Part shown: positions 55,654 to 64,000 of the stretch, in pieces
Layout: each line of letters opens with the position of its first letter
Position numbering within the stretch: position 1 is the stretch's first letter
Assembly (NCBI RefSeq): GCF_001561995.1
Contig: NZ_LLWC01000022.1
Coordinates: forward strand, 372,001 to 436,000
DNA: 64,000 nucleotides
Source of the DNA: Polycladidibacter hongkongensis
GTDB taxonomy: Bacteria > Pseudomonadota > Alphaproteobacteria > Rhizobiales > Stappiaceae
Direction: 5' to 3'
The notes under the pieces: model-generated
Database searches by the model: none
What the model saw: the letters and a program-made list of their open reading frames with translations, nothing else
Told to the model about the DNA's origin: nothing
Position numbers and translations under genes: made by a program

Positions 55654-56619
55654 TTAGCCCACAGGCTCGCCAAGAAACGGCGCAATCGGTGCACCAGCAA
55701 ACTTGCCAATCCGCTTGATTTCCCAGTCCAGCTGAATGCCGGTGGCCGCAAGCGCTTTTGCGCGCACAGTTTCACCAAGCAATTCCAGATCATGCGCGCT
55801 GGCATCACCCGTGTTCAGCATAAAGTTGCAATGCAATTCCGACATTTTTGCGCCGCCAACGACATATCCGCGGCAGCCAGCCTGATCCACAACCTTCCAA
55901 GCGCTGGTGCCCTCGGGGTTTTTAAAGGTCGAACCACCGGTTTTCTCGCGAATAGGCTGGGCTTTTTCGCGGTGCGCAACCACGTCCGCCATCTGCGCGC
56001 GGATCTGCGCCTCATCTGCCAACTCCCCCTCCATAATTACAGAGGTGAAAATCAGGTCCTTTGCCGCCCCGCTGTGCCGGTAAGCATAACCCATCTCTTC
56101 AAGGGTGAGAGTGTGCCGGGTTCCCTGCCGGTCAACAGCCCGCACCTCGCGCACCAGATCTTTCATCTCGCTGCCATGCGCCCCGGCGTTCATACGAAGC
56201 GCGCCGCCAATGCCGCCGGGAATACCGGTCAAAAAGCTAAACCCGCCAATGCTGTGCTTGGCCGCTACTTCCGCCAACTTCTTATCCGGAACACTGGCAC
56301 CCACCTGCAAACGGGCCCCGCCCAGATGCTCTACTTTGCCAAATCCCTTCATCGGCAAGCGGATCACCACGCCATCAATGCCGCCATCGCGCACCAACAG
56401 GTTAGAGCCCAGCCCGACAACCGTCACCGGCGCATCCGCAGGCAACGCTTTGAGGAAAAAAGCCAAGTCTTCGGCATCAGCGGGCTGGAACATCAGCTCC
56501 GCAGGCCCGCCAACGCGAAACCATGTCACAGAGGAAAGCAGCTGCCCGGGAATCAATCGCCCGCGCACTTCTCCCGCCGCAGTAGCCCCCAGCCACCGCT
56601 CTGCAATAGCCTCACTCAT
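55654..56619 (-). CDS. murB: UDP-N-acetylenolpyruvoylglucosamine reductase
   Basis: MurB reduces the enolpyruvyl group to give UDP-MurNAc, using FAD and NADPH. The 321 residues show the FAD domain [40 protein letters not shown] with AGAHG, and the substrate domain [15 protein letters not shown] with the catalytic Ser. ATGA overlap with the murC stop couples the two. Confidence 0.96.
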   Translation of the reverse strand: MSEAIAERWLGATAAGEVRGRLIPGQLLSSVTWFRVGGPAELMFQPADAEDLAFFLKALPADAPVTVVGLGSNLLVRDGGIDGVVIRLPMKGFGKVEHLGGARLQVGASVPDKKLAEVAAKHSIGGFSFLTGIPGGIGGALRMNAGAHGSEMKDLVREVRAVDRQGTRHTLTLEEMGYAYRHSGAAKDLIFTSVIMEGELADEAQIRAQMADVVAHREKAQPIREKTGGSTFKNPEGTSAWKVVDQAGCRGYVVGGAKMSELHCNFMLNTGDASAHDLELLGETVRAKALAATGIQLDWEIKRIGKFAGAPIAPFLGEPVG

Positions 56620-58046
56620 GCTGAAGCTCCTTCGCTGCCCGCACCCATAAGCTTGGCAAGCTCATCGGGTAACTGGTTTGCCCACTGGGTCACCGTGCCC
56701 GCCCCAAGGCAGATCACAATATCACCCGCCTCCGCATGGGCCGCAACCGCCGCAGCCAGCCCCTCTGGCGCATCAACCGCCAGCGCCTGCCGGTGCCCGC
56801 CGGCCTTCAACCCAGCAACAAGATCGCTTTGCAGCGCGCCTTCAATCGGCTGTTCCCCAGCTGCGTAAACAGGCGAAACAAGCACCACATCCGCATCATT
56901 AAAACACCCGCAAAACTCATCGAACAGCGCTTTCAAGCGGCTGTAACGATGCGGCTGCACCACCGCAACCACCTTGCCCTCGGCCGCCTCGCGGGCGGCA
57001 TGCAACACGGCTTTAATCTCAACCGGATGGTGGGCATAATCATCGTAAATATCGACCCCCGCTACCGCGCCGGTATGGGTAAAGCGGCGCTTCACCCCGC
57101 CAAAACTGGAGAGCCCGCGCCGGATCGCCTCACCGCTGAGGCCAAGCTGATACGCCAGCGCAATAGCCGCGGTGGCGTTGGAAACATTGTGCAAGCCCGG
57201 CATCGGCAGCACCAGATCTTCCATCAACAGCACATCCTCGGTGCGTCGATCACGGATCTCAACAGAGAATACGGACTTGCCGCCGCCCATCTGCACATCA
57301 AAGAACCGCACATCCGATTGCCGGTTTTGGCCATAAGTCACAATACGCCGGTCTTCGATCTGCCCAACCAGCGCCTGCACCTCCGGATGATCCAGACACA
57401 TAACGGCAAAGCCATAGAAGGGCACATTCTCGACAAACTGCGCAAATGCCTTGCGCACCCCATCAAAATCGCCGTAATGGTCCAGATGCTCCGGATCGAT
57501 ATTGGTAACCACGGCAATATCGGCGGGCAGCTTGACGAAAGTTCCGTCAGATTCATCGGCCTCAACCACCATCCAGTCCCCCCCGCCCATACGGGCATTG
57601 GTGCCATAGGCGTTGATAATCCCGCCATTAATCACAGTCGGGTCCATTTCCCCCGCTTCCAGCAGTGCCGCCACCATCGAGGTGGTCGTCGTCTTGCCAT
57701 GCGTGCCGCCAATGGCGATGGACTGCTTGAAGCGCATCAGCTCGGCGAGCATCTCCGCCCGGCGCACAACAGGCATTTTACGCTCGCGCGCGCCCATAAG
57801 CTCAGGGTTATCCCCTTTGATCGCAGAGGAAATCACGCAGACTTCTGCGCCCTCAAGGTTCTCCGCCCGCTGGCCAATCATCACCTTGATGCCCTTTTCG
57901 CGCAGGCGCAGCACATTGGCATTCTCGTTTAGATCAGAACCTTGAACGGTATACCCAAGCGTGTGCAACACCTCGGCAATTCCGCTCATACCGATACCGC
58001 CAATCCCGACAAAATGAACCGGCCCCAGCTCCACTGGCATCTTCAT
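56616..58046 (-). CDS. murC: UDP-N-acetylmuramate-L-alanine ligase
   Basis: MurC adds L-alanine to UDP-MurNAc. The 476 residues begin with the Rossmann motif [20 protein letters not shown]. The ATP loop is [20 protein letters not shown]. Then come [53 protein letters not shown] and [17 protein letters not shown]. It is coupled to murB by a 4-bp overlap and lies 34 bp from murG. Confidence 0.97.
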   Translation of the reverse strand: MKMPVELGPVHFVGIGGIGMSGIAEVLHTLGYTVQGSDLNENANVLRLREKGIKVMIGQRAENLEGAEVCVISSAIKGDNPELMGARERKMPVVRRAEMLAELMRFKQSIAIGGTHGKTTTTSMVAALLEAGEMDPTVINGGIINAYGTNARMGGGDWMVVEADESDGTFVKLPADIAVVTNIDPEHLDHYGDFDGVRKAFAQFVENVPFYGFAVMCLDHPEVQALVGQIEDRRIVTYGQNRQSDVRFFDVQMGGGKSVFSVEIRDRRTEDVLLMEDLVLPMPGLHNVSNATAAIALAYQLGLSGEAIRRGLSSFGGVKRRFTHTGAVAGVDIYDDYAHHPVEIKAVLHAAREAAEGKVVAVVQPHRYSRLKALFDEFCGCFNDADVVLVSPVYAAGEQPIEGALQSDLVAGLKAGGHRQALAVDAPEGLAAAVAAHAEAGDIVICLGAGTVTQWANQLPDELAKLMGAGSEGASA

Positions 58047-58080
58047 GTGTTCTACCCCTTAGGTCTTTGCGGTGCGCGCC

Positions 58081-59181
58081 TTACGAGCGCTGCTGCCCTG
58101 CAATCAATGTCTCGGCGAAATCCGCCAGCTTGCGTTCCGCTTCCAGCTGGCCAGCGCTTTTTGCCCCTGCTGCCGCATCCGCCAACTGCTGCGGCTGCGC
58201 CAAAAACTCTTTCAGTTGTCCTGCCAATGCCTGCGCGCTGAACTGCGCCTGTGGCACCTTCCGGGCCCCGCCTGCCTGCACCAAAACATCCGCATTCAAG
58301 CCCTGATCATTATCCAGCGCCCCGGGAAACGGCACCAGCAAGGCCGGTCGGCCAATCGCTGCCAACTCGCAAACAGTTCCCGCGCCAGAGCGGCAAATAA
58401 CCAAATGCGATGCGGCAATGTGAGCAGGCAAGTCGGCAAAAAACGGCGCCAATTGCGCAGCCACGCCCAGCTCGCGGTAACGTGCCTCAACACTTGGCAA
58501 ATCCTCTGCCCGCGCCTGCTGCACTACCGCAAGGCGTGCGCGCTCTTCCGGTGCGAGCAGCGCCAGCGCCTCCGGCACCACCTGCGAAAACACACGCGCC
58601 CCTTGGCTGCCACCAAACACCAGCAGATGAAACGGCCCCGCAGGCACCGGCGCATCATATGGCGCGCCCAGCACATCGCGCACATTCGGCCGCAAAGGAT
58701 TACCCGTAACCATAGCCTTGTGCTGCAAATTCTGCGGCAAGGGTAAATCAAAGGCAGTCGCCACGCCACTCGCTCCGCGTGCCAGCATGCGGTTGGCCCG
58801 CCCCATCACCGCATTGGCTTCGTGCAAAACGCTTGGCACAGCGCATAGCCGCGCCGCCAGCATCGGTGGAAAACTGGGATACCCCCCAAAGCCAACCATC
58901 GCCACCGGCTTTTCTCGCCTGAGCAGGCGTAGCGATTGCCACAGCCCGCGCGAAAGCTTCAACACCGTGCGCAAGATCGCCGAAGGAGAGCGCCCGCCAA
59001 GCGTCGCGCTATCAATCACATGCACAGCGCTGGCGGGAAAATCCGCACCAAAAGCATCGCTGCGCTTGTCGGTCATCAGCTGCACATCATAACCACGCGC
59101 ACCCAGCTCTACCGCCAGTGCCTGCGCTGGAAACAAGTGCCCACCGGTCCCCCCGGCGCACAACATGATTGTTTTCTTCAT
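58081..59181 (-). CDS. murG: Undecaprenyl-PP-MurNAc-pentapeptide GlcNAc transferase
   Basis: MurG forms lipid II on the inner face of the membrane. The start chosen is ATG at 59181 (366 aa), right after the ftsW stop. The glycan-binding N-terminus is MLCAGGTGGHLFPAQALAVE, and GFGGYPSFPPMLAARL follows. The UDP-GlcNAc site is LLVFGGSQGARVFSQVVPEA and ASHLVICRSGAGTVCELAAI with GRPALLVPFPGALDNDQ. It lies 34 bp upstream of murC. Confidence 0.96.
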   Translation of the reverse strand: MKKTIMLCAGGTGGHLFPAQALAVELGARGYDVQLMTDKRSDAFGADFPASAVHVIDSATLGGRSPSAILRTVLKLSRGLWQSLRLLRREKPVAMVGFGGYPSFPPMLAARLCAVPSVLHEANAVMGRANRMLARGASGVATAFDLPLPQNLQHKAMVTGNPLRPNVRDVLGAPYDAPVPAGPFHLLVFGGSQGARVFSQVVPEALALLAPEERARLAVVQQARAEDLPSVEARYRELGVAAQLAPFFADLPAHIAASHLVICRSGAGTVCELAAIGRPALLVPFPGALDNDQGLNADVLVQAGGARKVPQAQFSAQALAGQLKEFLAQPQQLADAAAGAKSAGQLEAERKLADFAETLIAGQQRS

Positions 59182-59182
59182 T

Positions 59183-60358
59183 TTATGCAGCCTCGTCTTT
59201 AGGTGATTTTCTTGTCGCTGCAAACCGTCCGCCAAACACACCCGGTGTTTTGCGTGGCTGTGGCCGCCGCCGTGTCAATGCCAATACAAACCCCATGGTA
59301 AGCGCCATAGCCAACAGGGATGAACCACCCGAAGAAATAAAGGGAAGCGTCATCCCCTTGGGCGGGATCAGATTGAGATTCACCGCCATATTGATGCAGC
59401 TTTGCAGCCCAAACAGGCTCACCAGCCCAACAACAGAAAGGCGACTAAAAGGATCCTGCTCTTGCATCGCCATATAAAGCCCCCGCAGCACCACCATGGC
59501 GAACACAGAGACAATCACCACAGACAGCAGGATGCCGTATTCCTCCGCCGCCACGGCAAAGATAAAATCCGTATGGCTATCTGGAAGGATACGTTTCACT
59601 GTGCCTTCCCCCACCCCGCGGCCAAACCAGCCACCCGATACAAAACTATCGATGGCCTTATCAATTTGGTAGGTGTCGCCGGAAGAGGGGTCAATAAACC
59701 GCATTATCCTGCTGCGCACATGCGGCAAGTAGGTAAATGCTGCAAAAAAACCGCCCACGCCCAGCATCAGTAGCGGCCCAATGGCAAACCACGACAGCCC
59801 GTTTACGAAAAACAACGCCGCCACCACAACGCTGACCAGTATCGTCTGGCCAAAGTCCGGTTGTACAATCAGCAGGGCCGCCACAATCAGATACAACAAT
59901 ATGGAAATGAAATTCCCCGGCACCTCCGGCCGCCTTGGCGCCTCTGAAAGCAAAAAGGCGATAATCACAATCAAGGTGGGCTTCACAAATTCCGACGCCT
60001 GCAAGGAATAGCCGAACAAACTAACCCAACGCCGCGCCCCCTTGATTTCATAGCCGATAAACAGCGTCGCCACCAGCATGCCCACAGCGCCAACAAGCCC
60101 CAAAAGGGCTACCCGTCGCACGAGACGCGGTGATAATGCAGAAACTCCCAGCAGCACCGCCAGCGCAGGCCCTAGAAAAAACGCCTGTCGTTTGACAAAG
60201 TGCATCGGATCCACGCCCAGTCGCTCTGCCACAGGCGGACTGGCGGCCATCGACAGCACAATGCCTGAAGCCATCAAAAAGATGACACCAAACAACATGT
60301 AACGGTCAATCGTCCATAGCCACTCAGCCAGTGGGCTGCGATCTGTGCGTGATACCAT
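59183..60358 (-). CDS. ftsW: SEDS glycosyltransferase FtsW
   Basis: FtsW is the septal lipid II polymerase. The 391 residues have about 10 membrane segments. SEDS motifs are RRWVSLFGYSLQASEFVKPT, GNFISILLYLIVAALLIVQP with DFGQ following, and GLQSCINMAVNLNLIPPKGM then TLPFISSGGSSLLAMALTMG. Start and murD stop overlap by one base (TGATG). It stands between murD and murG as expected. Confidence 0.96.
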   Translation of the reverse strand: MVSRTDRSPLAEWLWTIDRYMLFGVIFLMASGIVLSMAASPPVAERLGVDPMHFVKRQAFFLGPALAVLLGVSALSPRLVRRVALLGLVGAVGMLVATLFIGYEIKGARRWVSLFGYSLQASEFVKPTLIVIIAFLLSEAPRRPEVPGNFISILLYLIVAALLIVQPDFGQTILVSVVVAALFFVNGLSWFAIGPLLMLGVGGFFAAFTYLPHVRSRIMRFIDPSSGDTYQIDKAIDSFVSGGWFGRGVGEGTVKRILPDSHTDFIFAVAAEEYGILLSVVIVSVFAMVVLRGLYMAMQEQDPFSRLSVVGLVSLFGLQSCINMAVNLNLIPPKGMTLPFISSGGSSLLAMALTMGFVLALTRRRPQPRKTPGVFGGRFAATRKSPKDEAA

Positions 60359-61758
60359 CAGCTCACCCCGCCATCACACAGGCGCGCGGCAGCTGCTTGG
60401 GCAAACGCTGTAAAGGCCTCGCCCCGCTTTTCAAAGCTGTCAAACTGGTCAAACGAGGCACAGGCAGGAGAAAGCAGCACCACCGCCTCGCGGCTACGGT
60501 CTTTATGCGCATCCTCTGCCGCCGCCGCAACAGCGCTTTCCAGCGAACCAAGTATCAGATAGGGCGCATGCCCCTCCAGCCGCTGCGCAAACGCTTCTGC
60601 CGCTTCGCCAATTAGGTATGCGCGGGCGATCTTAGGAAAGAACCGCGCCAAATCGTCAATTCCGCCCTCTTTGGGTAGCCCGCCTGCAATCCAGAAAATC
60701 CGGTCAAAACTCTCCAGCGCATGCGATGCCGCTTCCGCATTCGTGGCCTTGCTGTCATTCACAAACAAGACATGATCCGCCACAGCCACCACCTGCGCGC
60801 GGTGGGCCAGCCCCTCAAAGCTGCAAAGCCCTCTGGCAATCTCTTGCGCATCAACACCAAGCGCAGCGCCAATCACCGCTGCCGCCGCTGCGTTTTGCCC
60901 GTTGTGCTTACCGCGCAGCGCCTGCGCTCCAGCCAGATCCGCAATCTCTTGCTCTTCGCCCTCAAAAACTTCAAGCAGCTTGCTCTCGTTTAGATAGACC
61001 CCGGCAACAACCGGCTGCTCGCCAGAGATATACTCAACAACACCCCCACCGGCCTCAAGCTGCTGGCCAATCTGCCGCGACATCTCATCATCACTGCCAA
61101 TAACGGCAAGTCGGCTGGCCCGCACCAGCCGCGTTTTCACCGCGGCGTAATGCTCCATTGTGCCGTGCCTGTCCAGATGATCTGGCGAAAGGTTCAGCAA
61201 AACACCCACATCCGGCGCAAAAGATGGTGCCAGATCAATCTGATAGGAAGACAGCTCCAGCACGTAGACCCTGTCCCCCGAAAGCGGTGCCAAATCCAGC
61301 ACGGGTCGGCCAATGTTCCCGCCCATCTGCACATCAAATCCAACCTCGGTAAGCATATGAGCTGCAAGCGCTGTCGAGGTGGATTTGCCGTTGGTTCCAG
61401 TAATTGCAACCACCAGCGCATCAGGGCAAGTGGCATTGAGCTGCCGTTGAAAAAGCTCCATATCGCCAATGATTTCCACCCCGGCAGCCTGCGCTTTAAC
61501 AACGCTCCAATGCGGTTGAGGATGGGTGAGCGGTACACCAGGCGCCAACACCAATGCCGCATAGCGGCTAAAATCCGCCTCGCGCAAATCCAGCACACAA
61601 AGCCCAGCAGCCTCTGCTGCCTCGCAGCGCGCTGCATTGTCATCAAAGGCATCTACCCGCGCTCCGCCAGCTTCCAGCGCTTTTGCAGTCGCCACGCCAG
61701 AGCCACCAAGCCCGAACAGCGCCACCTCTTTGCCGGAAAAAACAGAAAGGGCAATCAT
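60358..61758 (-). CDS. murD: UDP-N-acetylmuramoylalanine-D-glutamate ligase
   Basis: MurD adds D-glutamate. The 466 residues have the N-terminal substrate domain with VALFGLGGSGVATAKALEAG, the ATP loop VVAITGTNGKSTSTALAAHM, LELSSYQIDLAPSFAPDVGV and LLNLSPDHLDRHGTMEHYAA. The C-terminal domain has VNDSKATNAEAASHALESFD. mraY ends 14 bp upstream; ftsW overlaps downstream. Confidence 0.97.
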   Translation of the reverse strand: MIALSVFSGKEVALFGLGGSGVATAKALEAGGARVDAFDDNAARCEAAEAAGLCVLDLREADFSRYAALVLAPGVPLTHPQPHWSVVKAQAAGVEIIGDMELFQRQLNATCPDALVVAITGTNGKSTSTALAAHMLTEVGFDVQMGGNIGRPVLDLAPLSGDRVYVLELSSYQIDLAPSFAPDVGVLLNLSPDHLDRHGTMEHYAAVKTRLVRASRLAVIGSDDEMSRQIGQQLEAGGGVVEYISGEQPVVAGVYLNESKLLEVFEGEEQEIADLAGAQALRGKHNGQNAAAAAVIGAALGVDAQEIARGLCSFEGLAHRAQVVAVADHVLFVNDSKATNAEAASHALESFDRIFWIAGGLPKEGGIDDLARFFPKIARAYLIGEAAEAFAQRLEGHAPYLILGSLESAVAAAAEDAHKDRSREAVVLLSPACASFDQFDSFEKRGEAFTAFAQAAAARLCDGGVS

Positions 61759-61771
61759 TTCTCTCGCGCTC

Positions 61772-62857
61772 CTAGCGCAGTTTCAGTGTTGCCAGCCCAA
61801 CAAGCGCCAGCACAACGGCAATAATCCAGAAGCGGATAACAACCTGCGATTCAGTCCAGCCCAGATGCTCAAAATGGTGATGGATCGGCGCCATCTTAAA
61901 CACGCGCTTGCCAGTCAGCTTAAACGAGGCCACCTGTACAATCACCGAGACAGCCTCCAACACAAACAAACCGCCGATAATCGCCAAAACAATTTCGTGT
62001 TTTGTGGCCACAGCAATCGCGCCAATCATGCCGCCCATGGCAAGCGACCCGGTATCCCCCATGAAGATCGCAGCTGGCGGCGCATTAAACCATAAAAACC
62101 CAAGCCCCGCGCCAATCACCGCCCCGCAGATCACAGCCAGCTCGCCCGTGCCCGGCACATGATGGATTTGCAAGTAATTGGCAAAAACCGCGTTACCAGT
62201 CAGATAGGCAATCAGCGCAAACGACGCTGCTGCAATCATGACGGGCACAATCGCCAGTCCATCCAGCCCGTCTGTCAGGTTCACCGCATTGCCCGCACCC
62301 ACCACGACAAAAGCCGCAAACGGTACGAAGAACAGACCCAGATTAATGGTCAATTCCTTGAAAAACGGAAAGCCAATGGAGGTAGAAAACGGCTCGGTAT
62401 CCAGCAGCGTCACCGCAAAAGCGGCCGATCCGGCAATCAAAAACTCAAGCCCAAGCCTTGCTTTGCCCCCAAAGCCCTTGTGCGAGGATTTGCTCACCTT
62501 CAGATAGTCATCATAAAACCCGATCAACCCGAAGCCGAGCGTAACCCCGACAACAATCCAGACATACGGGTTGGAAAGATCCGCCCATAGCAGCGTCGCA
62601 ACCAGCATACCGGAAAGGATCATCAGCCCGCCCATTGTCGGCGTGCCTTTTTTAGTCAGCAAATGGCTCTGCGGTCCGTCTTCACGGATCGGCTGTCCAT
62701 GCCCTTGGCGCAGGCGCAGCGCGGCGATAATGCGCGGACCAAACAAAAACACAAACAAAAGTGCCGTCATAATCGCCCCGCCCGTGCGGAAGGTGATGTA
62801 TTTAAACACGTTCAACGCGGAAATGTGATTGGCCAATTCCCCAAGAAAATACAGCAT
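61772..62857 (-). CDS. mraY: Phospho-MurNAc-pentapeptide translocase
   Basis: MraY moves phospho-MurNAc-pentapeptide onto undecaprenyl phosphate to make lipid I. The 361 residues equal the usual length and hold 10 membrane segments. Motifs are [40 protein letters not shown] (two Asp) and [19 protein letters not shown], then [17 protein letters not shown] and [20 protein letters not shown]. murF ends 9 bp upstream. Confidence 0.97.
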   Translation of the reverse strand: MLYFLGELANHISALNVFKYITFRTGGAIMTALLFVFLFGPRIIAALRLRQGHGQPIREDGPQSHLLTKKGTPTMGGLMILSGMLVATLLWADLSNPYVWIVVGVTLGFGLIGFYDDYLKVSKSSHKGFGGKARLGLEFLIAGSAAFAVTLLDTEPFSTSIGFPFFKELTINLGLFFVPFAAFVVVGAGNAVNLTDGLDGLAIVPVMIAAASFALIAYLTGNAVFANYLQIHHVPGTGELAVICGAVIGAGLGFLWFNAPPAAIFMGDTGSLAMGGMIGAIAVATKHEIVLAIIGGLFVLEAVSVIVQVASFKLTGKRVFKMAPIHHHFEHLGWTESQVVIRFWIIAVVLALVGLATLKLR

Positions 62858-62866
62858 GATCTACCT

Positions 62867-64000
62867 TCAGGCCTCGTTCTGCTCTACCACCGCGGAATAC
62901 TTCTTGCGCAGCGCCTCCACAAGGGGTGCCATCCGCGTTCCCAGCGAGCCTTTAATCATAATTACGTCACCCGCACGCACGTCTTTCACAAGCCGCTTTT
63001 TCAATCCGCGCGAATCATCTGAATTGGCACCCTTTTTGCCCTCTGGCAAGGCGTCCCACAGCTCTTGCATCAGGGTACCCACACAATAAACAAGATCAAT
63101 GTCATTTGCGCGCACACAGCGGGACAGATTTCGGTGGTGCTTTGCCGCATCTACACCCATTTCGCGCATATCGCCAAGCACAGCGATACGCCGCCCGCCC
63201 TCGGTAACCGGCATGGTGCCAAGCAGCTTCAGCGCCGCTTCCATGCTTGCCGGATTGGCATTATAGCTCTCGTCCAGCAACAGAGCCGCACCGCCGCCGA
63301 TCTCCAAAGGCACCTGTTCGCCGCGGCCTTTGGGCGCCTGCATATCAGCAAGTGCCAAACCGGCCAGCGCCAGATCAGCACCCAACGCTACAACTCCTGC
63401 AAGCACCGCAAGCGAATTAATCACATGATGCTCACCCGGCGCGCCGATCTTGTAGGTAATCTCCTGCCCCAATATCGAGGCGGTCAAGCAGCTGCAATCG
63501 GCATTCAGCGCTAGCTGGGTAACAGTGGCATCGGCTCCCGGCTTCAGCCCAAAACTGTGAATGGTCTGCACGCCTGCCACCACAGCCAGATAGCGCAAAA
63601 GATCATGCTGCCGGTTGTCCCGATTGAGGATCACGCTGCCCCCCGGCTCCAATCCGGCAAATATCTCTGCCTTGGCCTTGGCAACATCCTCCAAGAGCTC
63701 GAAAAATTCCATATGCACGGGCTCGACAGTGGTAACAATCGCCACATGAGGACGCACCATCTTCACCAGCGGCGTGATCTCGCCAGCATGGTTCATACCG
63801 ATTTCAAAAATGCCGAATTCGGTATCCCGTGGCATCCGCGCCAATGTCAGCGGCACGCCCCAGTGATTGTTAAAGGAAGCCACCGGTGCATGCGTCTTGC
63901 CAGCAGCCTCTAGGCAAAGTCGTAGCGCTTCTTTGCTGCCGGTTTTGCCCACAGATCCGGTCACCGCGATCACCCGGCCCTGCATGCGCGCCCGCGCACG
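62867..64000 (-). CDS. murF: UDP-MurNAc-tripeptide-D-alanyl-D-alanine ligase, partial
   Basis: MurF adds the D-Ala-D-Ala dipeptide made by Ddl. The frame stays open to the window edge, so roughly the first 90-100 residues lie outside. The ATP loop is VIAVTGSVGKTGSKEALRLC, where the usual GKTTTK reads GKTGSK. NNHWGVPLTLARMPRDTEFG, LDESYNANPASMEAALKLLG, AVLGDMREMGVDAAKHHRNL and MIKGSLGTRMAPLVEAL are visible. It is upstream of mraY in the dcw cluster; murE and earlier genes probably follow to the right. Confidence 0.95.
   Translation of the reverse strand, partial: RARARMQGRVIAVTGSVGKTGSKEALRLCLEAAGKTHAPVASFNNHWGVPLTLARMPRDTEFGIFEIGMNHAGEITPLVKMVRPHVAIVTTVEPVHMEFFELLEDVAKAKAEIFAGLEPGGSVILNRDNRQHDLLRYLAVVAGVQTIHSFGLKPGADATVTQLALNADCSCLTASILGQEITYKIGAPGEHHVINSLAVLAGVVALGADLALAGLALADMQAPKGRGEQVPLEIGGGAALLLDESYNANPASMEAALKLLGTMPVTEGGRRIAVLGDMREMGVDAAKHHRNLSRCVRANDIDLVYCVGTLMQELWDALPEGKKGANSDDSRGLKKRLVKDVRAGDVIMIKGSLGTRMAPLVEALRKKYSAVVEQNEA

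Noticed and set aside
56736-57932. 398-codon open frame antisense to murC
   Set aside because: murC is complete with all motifs; the opposite frame is His/Arg/Asn-rich and typical of antisense shadows in this composition.

Overview
The window reads as chromosomal DNA of an alphaproteobacterium, most likely Hyphomicrobiales (Rhizobiales) and perhaps Stappiaceae-like. The genus is my inference. The main clues are a circularly permuted two-piece tmRNA next to an alpha-type SspB, DUF1127 genes followed by CUCCUCCC-loop (cuckoo/CcsR-type) small RNAs, the hflK-hflC-DUF2065-Do protease operon, DUF4169, and the ddlB-type dcw gene order. I see no insertion sequence, prophage, rRNA or CRISPR array.

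Layout. (1) 1-4050, minus strand: an R-body (refractile body) locus. An ECF sigma factor leads a short RebB protein, a long protein with a diverged RebB-like C-terminus, three unrecognised small proteins and two nearly identical RebB paralogues, the last cut by the window edge. (2) 4.4-17.5 kb: a lipoprotein, tRNA-Lys, and three separate branched-chain amino acid units: ilvBN behind a leader peptide and attenuator, ilvC behind a TetR gene, and leuA behind a leucine-rich leader peptide. Between them lie pdxJ, a DJ-1/PfpI gene, an RHH gene, an HTH/DUF2975 pair, a GNAT-NUDIX fusion and a PhzF gene. (3) 17.6-27.1 kb: miaA and serB diverge; then come the hflK-hflC-DUF2065-Do protease genes and a tightly coupled thyA-kdsB-phosphatase-folA-elaA operon, all on the minus strand. 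(4) 27.2-36.3 kb: ssrA, sspB, DUF4169, an RHH gene, a giant AsmA protein, a ClC antiporter and azlCD. (5) 36.3-46.5 kb: an M24B aminopeptidase, two DUF1127 genes with small RNA hairpins, prmA, uvrD/pcrA, ligA and a LysE exporter. (6) 46.5-64 kb, minus strand: the cell-wall and division cluster murF-mraY-murD-ftsW-murG-murC-murB-ddlB-ftsQ-ftsA-ftsZ, then lpxC, bamD and recN.

How the genes work together. The ilv and leu genes make valine, isoleucine and leucine, and two of the three units carry leader peptides rich in the end-product codons. ssrA and sspB form a tagging and degradation pair for stalled ribosomes. The dcw genes make peptidoglycan precursors and the divisome, and flanking lpxC and bamD serve the outer membrane. 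The R-body locus is the most accessory part and holds the least understood proteins. Promoters, small RNAs and attenuators are read by eye only.
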